Source: DAOVRL01 sp023128595
GTDB lineage: Bacteria > Planctomycetota > Phycisphaerae > Sedimentisphaerales > Anaerobacaceae
Reading direction: 5' to 3'
DNA: 19,579 bases
Assembly (NCBI GenBank): GCA_030628155.1
Contig: DAOVRL010000078.1
Coordinates: forward strand, 1 to 19,579
Both the position numbers and the translations under genes were made by a program. Each line of letters opens with the position of its first letter. The stretch's first letter is position 1. Positions 6,991 to 14,778 of the stretch are shown here, piece after piece. The notes beneath the pieces are model-generated. The model saw only the letters and a list, made by a program, of their open reading frames with translations. It was not told where the DNA came from and ran no database searches.

Positions 6991-9927
6991 ATGGACGCAG
7001 AACTCTCGAAAGTTTATGAGCGCAAGGCCATAGAGAAAGAGGCCGACGAAATCTGGCTCTCAGGTCGGCATTTTCACGCCGAGCCCCCAAGCGGCAGCAA
7101 AGAGCCAAAGGTCTATACCATCGTAATACCTCCGCCCAACGTAACAGCCGCCCTGCACCTCGGTCATGCCTTGAATAACACGCTCCAGGATATCCTGATT
7201 CGCTTTAGACGGATGCAGCAATTTACGACGCTGTGGATGCCCGGCACCGACCATGCCGGAATCGCCACCCAGACGGTTGTCGAAAAGCGGATCCTCTCGG
7301 AAGAGGGAAAGCGGCGGACGGACTTTGGGCGCGAGGAATTCGTCGCCCGCGTTCAGGCCTGGAAAGACGAATATGAAGCACAGATTATACACCAGTTGCA
7401 GGCCATGGGCTGCTCCTGCGACTGGGAGCGGACGCGCTTTACAATGGACGAAGTGTGCGCAAAGGCCGTGCGCGCGGCGTTCTTCAAATTGTTCAAGGAT
7501 GGATTGATCTACAGGGGCAAAAGGCTGGTCAACTGGGACCCGGCCACGCAGACGGTTCTGGCCGACGACGAGGTCGAGCATGAGACGGTGCAGGGGCATT
7601 TCTGGTACCTGCGGTATCCGCTGGTAGAGCCGGTTGAAATCACAGGCGAACGTATAGACCACGTCACAGTCGCTACCACCCGGCCGGAGACGATGTTAGG
7701 CGATACGGCGGTTGCGATGAATCCAGCCGACCCGCGGGCCAAGCACCTGCTCGGCAGGAAAGTCCGCCTTCCAATCGTCGGCCGGATCATCCCAATCATA
7801 GCGGATGAGCACGTTGTTCTGCCCGATCCGGACAGCGAGGATGAAAAGGCAAAGTTCTCCACCGGCTTTTTGAAGGTAACGCCCGCCCACGACCCGGATG
7901 ACTGGGAGATCGGCCTGAGACACGACTTGGAGATTATCAACGTAATGGGGCCGGATGGCTCTATCAGCGATAAACACGGCTGGGAAGACGCCGACCAACC
8001 GGAGGCCCAGGTGCTGTTAGGGATGGACCGGTTCGAGGCGCGCGAAGCTATTATCGAATGGTTCCGAAAGGAAAACCTGCTCGAGGACGTCCGCGAATAC
8101 GCCCACGAAGTCGGTCACAGCTACCGCAGCCACGTACCCATCGAGCCGTACCTCTCTGACCAGTGGTACATCGCGGTCAAGAAGCCAATAGAACACTTAG
8201 CCGAGAAATTCGGACAGGGCATTATCGAGGACACAGATGTGCCGGTCAATTCGTTGGCCGGTTTGGCGTTGAAGCCTCTTCTTGACGGCCGACTGCGATT
8301 CACCCCCGAACGCTACGCCAAGACCTACCAAGCCTGGCTGGAAAACCTCCGCGACTGGCCCATAAGCCGACAATTATGGTGGGGACATAGAATACCCATC
8401 TGGTCAAGGTCAAAAGCAAGCGAATCCAATTTCGATGCCTCAAAGGTGCACTCGGTGAGACTGGATTCCGAGGAGGGGACGATAACATATCTCTGCGTCG
8501 GACCCGGCAATGAGGATTTGGAGCAACAACTGGAAGCCGATGGTTGGACGCGAGATGAAGATGTCCTGGATACGTGGTTTAGCTCAGCGCTTTGGCCTTT
8601 TAGCACTATGGGTTGGCCGGAGGAGACGCCGGAGGTGAAGGGCTTTTATCCGGGGAATGTGCTTTGCACCGCCCGCGAGATTATCACGCTTTGGGTCTCG
8701 CGGATGCTGATGATGGGTCAGTATTGCGTCGGGGATATTCCGTTTAGAGACGTGTATATCCACGCGATGATTCAGGATGGCGAGGGACGCAAGATGTCCA
8801 AGAGCTTAGGCAACGGCATCGACCCCTTAGTGGCTATCGACAGCCACGGCGCCGATGCGATGCGGTTTACCTTAGCCAGTATGACGACCGATACGCAGGA
8901 TATCCGGATGCCGGTGGCGCAAATGACGCTTCCCGACGGGCGAGTGGCCAATACTTCGCCGAAGTTTGATATCGGGCGAAATTTCTGCAATAAGTTCTGG
9001 AACGCCTCGCGCTTCGCCCTGATGAATCTCGGGGGTATCGACCCGGCCAAATTCGATAAAGACAAGCTGGCAATCGAGGATAGATGGATTCTCTCGCGGC
9101 TGGCTAAGACTATCGCCGAGGTCACGGGGTCGCTGGAGGCGTTTAAGTTCAGCGAGCCGATGACGAGCCTTTACAGGTTCTTCTGGAATGATTTCTGTGA
9201 CTGGTATCTCGAATGGGCCAAGTTCCAAATGCAGAACGAGGGGCAAAAGCCGATTACTCAAAATATCTTGGCCTTTGTTCTGGACCAGACGTTGCGCTTG
9301 CTGCACCCGTTTGTGCCCTTTATCACTGAGGGGATTTTCCAGAAACTGAATCAGGTCGCTCCGGTGCGTCAGCTTCAGGGCATAGCGGATGCAAAGACTT
9401 CCGACGCTTTGGTCATTGCCGAATGGCCCCGAAGAATTGACGGATTGAGGGACGCCGGTGCAGAGAAAGAGATTGAAATCATACAAGCTGCAATCAGGAC
9501 CGTGCGGGATATCAGGAACGACAGGAACATAGCACCAAAGGAACTATTGCAAGTGTCCGCCAAGTCGCAGCAGGAGCACGTTGATATCTTAAATCGTAAC
9601 TCCTCGCTCATCGAGCAATTAGCGGGCGTGAAGGAATTCAAGGCCGGAACCGACATCATAAAGCCCGCTAACGCCGCCGTTGGTATCGCGGACGCAGCGG
9701 AATTGTATGTACACGACGCCATTGATCCGGAAGCTGAGCGTCAGCGGCTGGAGAAACAAAGAGACAAGGCCGAAAAGGCGAGGGCGGCGGTGCAAGCCAA
9801 ACTGAGTAATGAGAATTTTGTCAACAAAGCCAAGCCCGAAGTCGTAGCTCAGGCCAGAGACAAGCTGGCTGAGCTCTCGGAACAATTAGAGACCGTAGAA
9901 AAGCACCTCGCGGAATTGGATGGTTGA
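6991..9927 (+). CDS. valS: Valyl-tRNA synthetase
   Basis: This enzyme charges tRNA-Val with valine and edits threonine. The 978-residue protein carries the class I HIGH-type motif HLGH (residues 56-59) after PPPNVTAAL, the editing-domain segment TTRPETMLGDTAVAMNP, the DTWFSSALWP region, and KMSKS (601-605). The anticodon-binding domain follows, and a C-terminal coiled coil of alternating Glu, Lys and Ala (about 905-978) is typical of ValS. Length is at the upper end for the family. ATG 6991 has AGG six bases upstream; an in-frame TTG at 6985 would add two residues. The gene is preceded by the rho terminator and followed after 21 nt by the DUF151 gene. No T-box leader is present. Confidence 0.97.
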   Translation: MDAELSKVYERKAIEKEADEIWLSGRHFHAEPPSGSKEPKVYTIVIPPPNVTAALHLGHALNNTLQDILIRFRRMQQFTTLWMPGTDHAGIATQTVVEKRILSEEGKRRTDFGREEFVARVQAWKDEYEAQIIHQLQAMGCSCDWERTRFTMDEVCAKAVRAAFFKLFKDGLIYRGKRLVNWDPATQTVLADDEVEHETVQGHFWYLRYPLVEPVEITGERIDHVTVATTRPETMLGDTAVAMNPADPRAKHLLGRKVRLPIVGRIIPIIADEHVVLPDPDSEDEKAKFSTGFLKVTPAHDPDDWEIGLRHDLEIINVMGPDGSISDKHGWEDADQPEAQVLLGMDRFEAREAIIEWFRKENLLEDVREYAHEVGHSYRSHVPIEPYLSDQWYIAVKKPIEHLAEKFGQGIIEDTDVPVNSLAGLALKPLLDGRLRFTPERYAKTYQAWLENLRDWPISRQLWWGHRIPIWSRSKASESNFDASKVHSVRLDSEEGTITYLCVGPGNEDLEQQLEADGWTRDEDVLDTWFSSALWPFSTMGWPEETPEVKGFYPGNVLCTAREIITLWVSRMLMMGQYCVGDIPFRDVYIHAMIQDGEGRKMSKSLGNGIDPLVAIDSHGADAMRFTLASMTTDTQDIRMPVAQMTLPDGRVANTSPKFDIGRNFCNKFWNASRFALMNLGGIDPAKFDKDKLAIEDRWILSRLAKTIAEVTGSLEAFKFSEPMTSLYRFFWNDFCDWYLEWAKFQMQNEGQKPITQNILAFVLDQTLRLLHPFVPFITEGIFQKLNQVAPVRQLQGIADAKTSDALVIAEWPRRIDGLRDAGAEKEIEIIQAAIRTVRDIRNDRNIAPKELLQVSAKSQQEHVDILNRNSSLIEQLAGVKEFKAGTDIIKPANAAVGIADAAELYVHDAIDPEAERQRLEKQRDKAEKARAAVQAKLSNENFVNKAKPEVVAQARDKLAELSEQLETVEKHLAELDG

Positions 9928-9948
9928 TATCGAAAAGGCGGTGCCAAA

Positions 9949-10344
9949 ATGGAAATGGAAGCCGAACTCTCACGCATAATCATTGACGAGCAATCCGACC
10001 AGCAGGTAATCGTCATAAAAGAGCGAAACGGCAATCGCAGTTTTCCAATTGTCATAGGCATAGTCGAGATTCTTGCCATCGACCGCCGGTTAAAAGGCAT
10101 CAAGCCCCCCCGCCCGATGACACACGACTTGTTGGGCAGCGTAATTGAAGAGCTCGGCGCGAAATTGGAAAAGATTGTGATAAATGATCTGCGCCACCAT
10201 ACGTTTTATGCAAAGATACACCTTAGCCTGAACGGCCAGACCGTCGAGGTTGATTCCCGGCCCTCCGACGCGATTGCCCTGGGCGTAGCCTGCGATGCCC
10301 CTATTTATGTTGCTGAGCATGTCTTTGAGATGACTTCCCCGTAG
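9949..10344 (+). CDS. Bifunctional nuclease family protein (DUF151)
   Basis: A 131-residue protein that is essentially one BFN/DUF151 domain. Recognisable family segments are FPIVIGIVEILAID, the RPMTHDLLGSVIEELGA block, HHTFYAKIHLSLNGQ, and DSRPSDAIALGVACDAPIYVAE. Some family members have been reported to have nuclease activity on RNA and DNA; the exact role in this organism is unknown. It begins 21 nt after valS with AAGG about 10 nt upstream of the ATG, so it is probably cotranscribed with valS. An in-frame ATG two codons later is the only near alternative. Its last 44 bp overlap the 3' end of the convergent lspA. Confidence 0.88.
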   Translation: MEMEAELSRIIIDEQSDQQVIVIKERNGNRSFPIVIGIVEILAIDRRLKGIKPPRPMTHDLLGSVIEELGAKLEKIVINDLRHHTFYAKIHLSLNGQTVEVDSRPSDAIALGVACDAPIYVAEHVFEMTSP

Positions 10345-10915
10345 TGCCGGTCCAGATGACCAGCAGCCCAACTCCGATGCAAAGCAAAGCGTCCGCGACG
10401 TTGAACGTATGCCAATGACGTTCGGCCCCAAAGACCTTGATATAGACATCGATGAAGTCCCGCACATAACCTTCATTGAAGACTCGATCGTACAGATTGC
10501 CGCAAATCCCCGCCGCAAGCAGGCCCAGGGCAACCTGGACGAGCTTTTGTCTTGCTCCCGAAAACAAAAAGTACACAAGGACAATCACCAGCGCGACGAC
10601 CGAAGCTGCTGCGAGAGCAAAGGGCTGGCCCGCACATATCCCGAACGCCGCGCCGTTGTTCTCTGCCCGTACCAGATTTAGTAACCCATCTATAACAACA
10701 ATAAAGCTATGGGGATCAGTCAGCCGGTCAAAAACCACTTTCTTGCTCCATAAATCCAATGCCAGACCACCGACCAGCAACGTCCAGAACGTAAGCTGGG
10801 ACTTCGCACCGGGTAATCTCTCACGTGAAGCGCGGCGAGACGTGAAATGCGAAATGCGGGATAGGATGCCTGAAGGCGGTCGGGTGCTGTTTTGGCCTGT
10901 TTTCAACTCTGTCAT
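10301..10915 (-). CDS. lspA: Lipoprotein signal peptidase (signal peptidase II)
   Basis: LspA is the membrane aspartyl protease that cleaves the signal peptide of diacylglyceryl-prolipoproteins. The 204-residue protein has about four membrane segments (roughly 42-54, 97-118, 125-138 and 174-189). It has NNGAAFGI (86-93), the GNLYDR box (139-144), and both catalytic Asp residues: Asp153 in VRDFID and Asp175 in FNVADA. The family is usually about 160-170 residues. Here about 38 polar, Arg-rich residues precede the first membrane segment, encoded partly by an iterated sequence (10829-10860). No good ribosome site precedes either ATG 10915 or TTG 10921, and no later start fits well. It lies 46 nt behind the TPR lipoprotein gene and overlaps the DUF151 gene tail to tail by 44 bp. 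Confidence 0.95.
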   Translation of the reverse strand: MTELKTGQNSTRPPSGILSRISHFTSRRASRERLPGAKSQLTFWTLLVGGLALDLWSKKVVFDRLTDPHSFIVVIDGLLNLVRAENNGAAFGICAGQPFALAAASVVALVIVLVYFLFSGARQKLVQVALGLLAAGICGNLYDRVFNEGYVRDFIDVYIKVFGAERHWHTFNVADALLCIGVGLLVIWTGTTGKSSQRHAQQHK

Positions 10916-10967
10916 AAGCAATTGTTCAGTCGGTCGTATCGATTAGCTGCTGCAAAGCCGGCGCTGT

Positions 10968-11948
10968 TTACCCATCTCTCGAATATCTCTGTATGAGTCT
11001 GAGCAGCGTTTGGCTATTGGACTGTTCAGGTTCGATCTCCAGAGACGCACGCCACTGCTCGATAGCTTTTAGCTTGAAGCTCTCATCATCGGCGGCAATT
11101 GCCTTGAGCATATAGGCAACCCCCAGGGCCCTCAACGCCTCCCAACCTTTATCATTTATTCGAACTGCAGCAGCGTAAGCTTCGATAGCGCTATCTACGT
11201 CATTTAGTTTGAGATTGCAATATCCGAGGTATTGATAGGCCTTGGCGTTGTCCGGCTGAGCCTGGATAGTCAATGTCAACAGCTCTTTTGCAGGCTCGTA
11301 GAGATTGATCCTCAAATAGACAATCGCCAGGGAAGTCATTACCTCGGGGTTGTTACTGTCCGTCTCCAGGACGCGCTTGTAGGAGCGAATTGCTTCCTCG
11401 TAATCCTCTTGCCACCGGTAAATATCGGCAAGAAGCATCTGGACCTCACCAACGTTCGGGTCAATCTCTTCGGCACGCCGGGTGAAGCTCAATGCCCCCT
11501 CGTAGTCCTCCAACTCAACGTAGCATTTTGCGGCCTTGATATGCGCCTCGAGATGCTCAGGATCGATCTCGCAGGCCCTGGCGTACGCATCCACCGCCTT
11601 TGCCAGCTCCTTCATAATCTGATAAATCCGTCCGAGGTTGAAAAAGTCCTTGAAAGACCAGGGATTGATTTCGGTCGCCTTCTCGTAAGAAGCGGCGCTT
11701 TTGGGGTAATCGGCCATCTTCTCATAAACCTGACCGAGCACAGAATAGGCATAGGCAAAGTCCTTGTCTATCTTCACGGCCTCGGTGAGCTTCTCGAGAG
11801 CCTTTTCGTCTTCGTCATACTCCGTCAGCAGTATGCCGTCCAGGTATAAATCAACCGCTTTGTCGCGCTGCGCGCAGCCGCAGGAAAGCAACAGGACGAC
11901 ACATATAAGACCCGCAATTACAAAACGCACCTCCCTGCTGTCAGACAT
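10968..11948 (-). CDS. TPR-repeat lipoprotein
   Basis: A 326-residue predicted lipoprotein. The N-terminus (VRFVIAGLICVVLLLSC) is a signal peptide with a lipobox, LLSC, giving Cys23 as the likely lipidated residue. The rest is made of about seven tetratricopeptide repeats, visible as recurring A/Y-x-x-x-G/A...Y-x-x-A...P patterns (for example AYSVLGQVYEKMADYPKSAA and AYQYLGYCNLKLNDVDSAIE). TPR arrays bind other proteins, so a scaffold role at the membrane face is likely; the partner is unknown. AGGCAGGG precedes the ATG. The gene has a strong promoter about 100 nt upstream and is followed by lspA, the protease that would mature it. Confidence 0.88.
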   Translation of the reverse strand: MSDSREVRFVIAGLICVVLLLSCGCAQRDKAVDLYLDGILLTEYDEDEKALEKLTEAVKIDKDFAYAYSVLGQVYEKMADYPKSAASYEKATEINPWSFKDFFNLGRIYQIMKELAKAVDAYARACEIDPEHLEAHIKAAKCYVELEDYEGALSFTRRAEEIDPNVGEVQMLLADIYRWQEDYEEAIRSYKRVLETDSNNPEVMTSLAIVYLRINLYEPAKELLTLTIQAQPDNAKAYQYLGYCNLKLNDVDSAIEAYAAAVRINDKGWEALRALGVAYMLKAIAADDESFKLKAIEQWRASLEIEPEQSNSQTLLRLIQRYSRDG

Positions 11949-12055
11949 TCGCCCTGCCTTTCAGATTTAACTGAACTTTTGCAAAACTCTTGATTTAAGC
12001 CAAGAATGCGACGCCGGCCTTTGAACATTCGTGAGCAACCTTCAATCGCCGAGCA

Positions 12056-12083
12056 ATTATATCACACTAAGTACCGCTGTCAA
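12056..12083 (-). promoter_or_regulatory. Strong promoter of the TPR-lspA unit
   Basis: On the minus strand TTGACA (12078-12083), 16-nt spacer, TATAAT (12056-12061): both hexamers match the consensus perfectly. Predicted start of transcription is near 12049, leaving a leader of about 100 nt. The mobile element begins 25 nt upstream of the -35 box. Confidence 0.75.
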
Positions 12084-12108
12084 AAACTTTTAGAGGCAGA
12101 GAGGAATT

Positions 12109-12330
12109 TGGGTGTGGCCGGATTTTCTGGCAAAGGATTTCAGCCTTATCAAAATCCCATTCACAAGCGTAACAAGGCCACTATTGTCATTGCGAGGCCG
12201 CAGAATGTGGCCGTGGCAATCTCCCGTTTGCGAATGACAGAGATTGCTTCGCTTCGCTCGCAATGACACGAGCAAGTAAATTCTTGTCAAGAATATGGTT
12301 ATGTAGTGCCAGAAAAATTAGCCACACCCA
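12109..12330 (+). mobile_element. MITE-like non-coding element, copy 2 (intact ends)
   Basis: A 222-bp element without coding capacity. Its ends, 12109-12132 and 12307-12330, are 24-bp inverted repeats matching at 20 of 24 positions; the outer 10 bp (TGGGTGTGGC) are perfect. GGAATT lies directly outside both ends (12103-12108 and 12331-12336), as expected for a target-site duplication. The interior is largely palindromic. Positions 12181-12223 are identical to the reverse complement of 1241-1283 in copy 1. The features together fit a small non-autonomous transposon; the transposase family that moves it is unknown. The gap 11949-12475 holds this element, the TPR promoter on one side and the gpmI promoter on the other, and nothing else clear. 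Confidence 0.8.
12186..12267. repeat. Nested palindrome inside element copy 2
   Basis: GTCATTGCGAG (12186-12196) pairs perfectly with CTCGCAATGAC (12257-12267). Inside it GCAATCTC (12216-12223) pairs with GAGATTGC (12240-12247). Transcribed RNA or single-stranded DNA could fold into one long hairpin. Similar GTCATTGCGAG...GCAATCTC units are familiar from repeats in many unrelated bacterial genomes. Confidence 0.8.
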
Positions 12331-12363
12331 GGAATTTTGTCCTTGGGGGCTTTCTCGGAATGT

Positions 12364-12392
12364 TTGACATATCCTCGGGCGGTGTATATCAT
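12364..12392 (+). promoter_or_regulatory. Promoter of gpmI
   Basis: TTGACA (12364-12369), 17-nt spacer, TATCAT (12387-12392): a perfect -35 and 5/6 -10. It lies 33 nt beyond the end of element copy 2 and about 85 nt before the gpmI start. Confidence 0.7.
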
Positions 12393-12475
12393 ACGCGGAT
12401 AATCGGATCGGACCGAATAATATAGACGGGGCAATGCCTCGTCTTTGTTGCTATTGTCTGAAAGGTCATTCTTTT

Positions 12476-14050
12476 ATGGCGAAACAAAACGTAACTTTGA
12501 AAAACAGGCCGTTTGTGTTGATCATCCGTGACGGCTGGGGTTACAACCCGGATGCCGCCGAAGACGAATACAATGCCGTCAAATGTGCCGAGACCCCGGT
12601 GGACGATATGTTGATGGCCGAATACCCCAACTGCCTCATCCATACCAGCGGCAAGGACGTCGGCCTGCCCGAAGGAACGATGGGCAACAGCGAAGTCGGG
12701 CATCAGAACATCGGCGCCGGCCGAATCGCACCTCAGGAATCCGTGAGGCTCAGCAGGGCTATCCGTGATGGGTCATTCTTTGAAAACCAGGAATTCCTGA
12801 ACCTGATCGAGTTCGTGAAGAAAAACAACAGCAGGATGCACGTTATGGGGCTGTGCAGTGACATCGGCGTGCACTCGCTGCTGGACCACCTGTACGGCCT
12901 GCTTGAGCTGGCAAAACGAAACGACGTAAAAGAGGTCTTCATCCACGCATTTACCGACGGCCGCGATTCGCCGCCGGACAGCGGAGCAGGATATATCGCC
13001 GAGATCGAGAAAAAGGCCCAGGAAATAGGCGCCGGCACAATCGCCAGCGTTATGGGCAGATTCTACGCGATGGACCGTGACAGCCGGTGGGACCGGGTGC
13101 AAAAGGCCTACGAATGTATGGCCATAGGTAAAGGCCTGCGGGCATCCGGCGCGGCCGAGGCGGTCGCCCAGAGTTACAAAGAAGGAGTGACCGATGAGTT
13201 TATTGAGCCGACATGTATTGTCAACGAAGACAATGAGCCGATAGCAACTATCAATAACGGCGACGGGGTGGTGTTCTTCAACTTCCGCGGGGACAGGCCG
13301 CGTGAAATTGCGCGGGCATTTGTTCAGCCGGACTTCAAAGAATTCGCACGCACTAAGAAAACCAATACATACTTCGTGTGTATGACAGAGTACGATGCAA
13401 CTATACCGGCGCCGGTGGCGTTTCCTAAGCCTGCGAAAATGAAAAACATCTTAGGGGCATACTGGGGTTCTCTCGGCCTGAAACAGTTCCGCTGCGCCGA
13501 GACGGAGAAATACGCGCACGTTACCTTTTTCTTCAACGATTACACGGAAAAGCCATTTCCCGGGGAAGACAGGCAGATTGTGCCCTCGCCACGAGTTAGA
13601 ACATACGACTTAAAGCCCGAGATGAGCGCATACGAGGTCGCCGATGTCGTTCTGGAAAGACTTGATTCGGACAAATACGACGTAGTCGTGGTCAATTTCG
13701 CCAACCCGGATATGGTGGGGCATACCGGCGTATTGGAGGCGGCCATAAGCGCCGCCGAGACCGTTGACGAATGCGTCGGCAAAATCCTGGACAAGGTCAA
13801 GGCTATGGGCGGAGCGGCGATAATCACCGCCGACCATGGCAATTTCGAGAAAATGATAGACGGCAGCCCCGACAGCCCGCATACCGCCCACACAGTCGGC
13901 GATGTGCCGCTCGTCGTCTTCGACGAACGGTTCAAGAACCGCAAGCTGCGTCAAGACGGCCGCCTGGCGGACATCGGCCCAACGCTTTTGGCAATGATGG
14001 GTCTGGAGCAACCCAAGGAGATGACCGGCCAAAGCCTGCTTGAAAGCTGA
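12476..14050 (+). CDS. gpmI: 2,3-bisphosphoglycerate-independent phosphoglycerate mutase
   Basis: This enzyme interconverts 3- and 2-phosphoglycerate in glycolysis and gluconeogenesis using two metal ions and a phosphoserine intermediate. The 524-residue protein shows IIRDGWG (first metal Asp), MGNSEVGHQNIGAGR with the phosphorylated Ser72, HAFTDGRDSPPDSG, FFNFRGDRPRE, VVNFANPDMVGHTG, and TADHGNFEKM near the C-terminus. The length is normal for the family. ATG 12476 is chosen because GAAAGG lies 11 nt upstream and the protein then starts just before the first strand. An in-frame ATG at 12434 would add 14 Cys-rich residues not expected in the family. Directly after the stop is a short out-of-frame remnant of another gene. 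Confidence 0.97.
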   Translation: MAKQNVTLKNRPFVLIIRDGWGYNPDAAEDEYNAVKCAETPVDDMLMAEYPNCLIHTSGKDVGLPEGTMGNSEVGHQNIGAGRIAPQESVRLSRAIRDGSFFENQEFLNLIEFVKKNNSRMHVMGLCSDIGVHSLLDHLYGLLELAKRNDVKEVFIHAFTDGRDSPPDSGAGYIAEIEKKAQEIGAGTIASVMGRFYAMDRDSRWDRVQKAYECMAIGKGLRASGAAEAVAQSYKEGVTDEFIEPTCIVNEDNEPIATINNGDGVVFFNFRGDRPREIARAFVQPDFKEFARTKKTNTYFVCMTEYDATIPAPVAFPKPAKMKNILGAYWGSLGLKQFRCAETEKYAHVTFFFNDYTEKPFPGEDRQIVPSPRVRTYDLKPEMSAYEVADVVLERLDSDKYDVVVVNFANPDMVGHTGVLEAAISAAETVDECVGKILDKVKAMGGAAIITADHGNFEKMIDGSPDSPHTAHTVGDVPLVVFDERFKNRKLRQDGRLADIGPTLLAMMGLEQPKEMTGQSLLES

Positions 14051-14111
14051 CATAGACGACATCGCCAACGCGATACTGAAGATCTACGAGAACAGAGACA
14101 AACTGGCGTAA
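14025..14111 (+). pseudogene. Remnant 3' end of a lost gene, possibly a glycosyltransferase
   Basis: In a frame different from gpmI, the sequence straight after the gpmI stop reads ADIDDIANAILKIYENRDKLA and then TAA at 14109-14111. This looks like genuine protein sequence: an acidic lead into an amphipathic helix with an end that resembles the C-terminal helix of GT4-type glycosyltransferases. A TGA at 14022-14024 closes the frame upstream and there is no start codon, so only a tail survives. The identity of the lost gene is a guess. Confidence 0.4.
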
Positions 14112-14115
14112 CCAA

Positions 14116-14155
14116 AGCGAGGCTGCCCCCCGTACATTCCTCGCTCCATATTGGA
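14116..14155. other. Two hairpins between the convergent gpmI and restriction genes
   Basis: AGCGAGG (14116-14122) pairs with CCTCGCT (14139-14145) around a 16-nt loop, and CTCCA-TAT-TGGAG follows, sharing two bases with it. Neither is followed by a T-run, so they are not clear intrinsic terminators, though they lie where transcription from both sides should stop. Confidence 0.3.
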
Positions 14156-14166
14156 GTGTATCCGAC

Positions 14167-14778
14167 CTATGGCTCTACACCAATGATAACTAATGGCACA
14201 GCGGGTACCCCCCGTCCTTGACGGACAACATTGTAGAATTCGCCTTCGTAGTAAGGCACCCCTGAACTCATTTGGCTCTGCAGTGTTTTCATCGGCAGTA
14301 TCTCAATCCCAACGTCTATTTGGTCTCCAACGTAGAACGCGAGGTGCTTTACGAAAAGATCGTAGGCAACAAAGGAGTACTTTCCGAACTGAACCTCAAT
14401 AGCAACGCGGTCCTTGACGAAATCAGTTTGGTTATAACTGTATATGGCCTTCTCACCCGCAGCTTCGATCTCCTTTTTCTGATCTTCCGCACTCATCGAC
14501 AACGTTTTTCGGATCAATTTCTCGCTTTTTGTCAGCCAGTAACTTACTCGACTTTCTTTCCAGTCTTTCGCCTTGAGCAATTCTGAGAATCGAGCGTTCA
14601 TCGCGACGGGGCTGTACAAGAGCTTGCCCCTCATTGTCTTCTCCTTGGAAATCTTGGTCTTGCATTTCTCGCCATCGACCTGCGTGATCACCGCCTTGAT
14701 TTCCCTCCATAGCTTCCGACTGTGCACCAGCAGGAATTCAAGTCCGTTCAAATGGGAGTACGTTTCGCAAATCTTCAT
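14167..14778 (-). CDS. Type II restriction endonuclease, BstYI-like (RGATCY predicted)
   Basis: A 203-residue nuclease predicted to cut double-stranded DNA within a short palindrome. As I recall the BstYI protein, this one matches it over its whole length: YSHLNGLE near the N-terminus, LLYSPVAMN, and the long block NQTDFVKDRVAIEVQFGKYS. The catalytic residues fall at Asp119, Glu128 and Gln130, the same numbers as in BstYI (a BglII/BamHI-like PD-(D/E)XK fold). The ending GRGVPAVPLVIIGVEP is also shared. BstYI cuts R^GATCY, so the same target is likely here but unproven. The ATG overlaps the methyltransferase stop as ATGA, indicating translational coupling. Base composition appears AT-richer than the neighbours, consistent with transfer. 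Confidence 0.92.
   Translation of the reverse strand: MKICETYSHLNGLEFLLVHSRKLWREIKAVITQVDGEKCKTKISKEKTMRGKLLYSPVAMNARFSELLKAKDWKESRVSYWLTKSEKLIRKTLSMSAEDQKKEIEAAGEKAIYSYNQTDFVKDRVAIEVQFGKYSFVAYDLFVKHLAFYVGDQIDVGIEILPMKTLQSQMSSGVPYYEGEFYNVVRQGRGVPAVPLVIIGVEP

Noticed and set aside
12434..12475. Upstream ATG for gpmI at 12434
   Set aside because: It adds a Cys-rich leader absent from the family and has a poorer ribosome site than ATG 12476.
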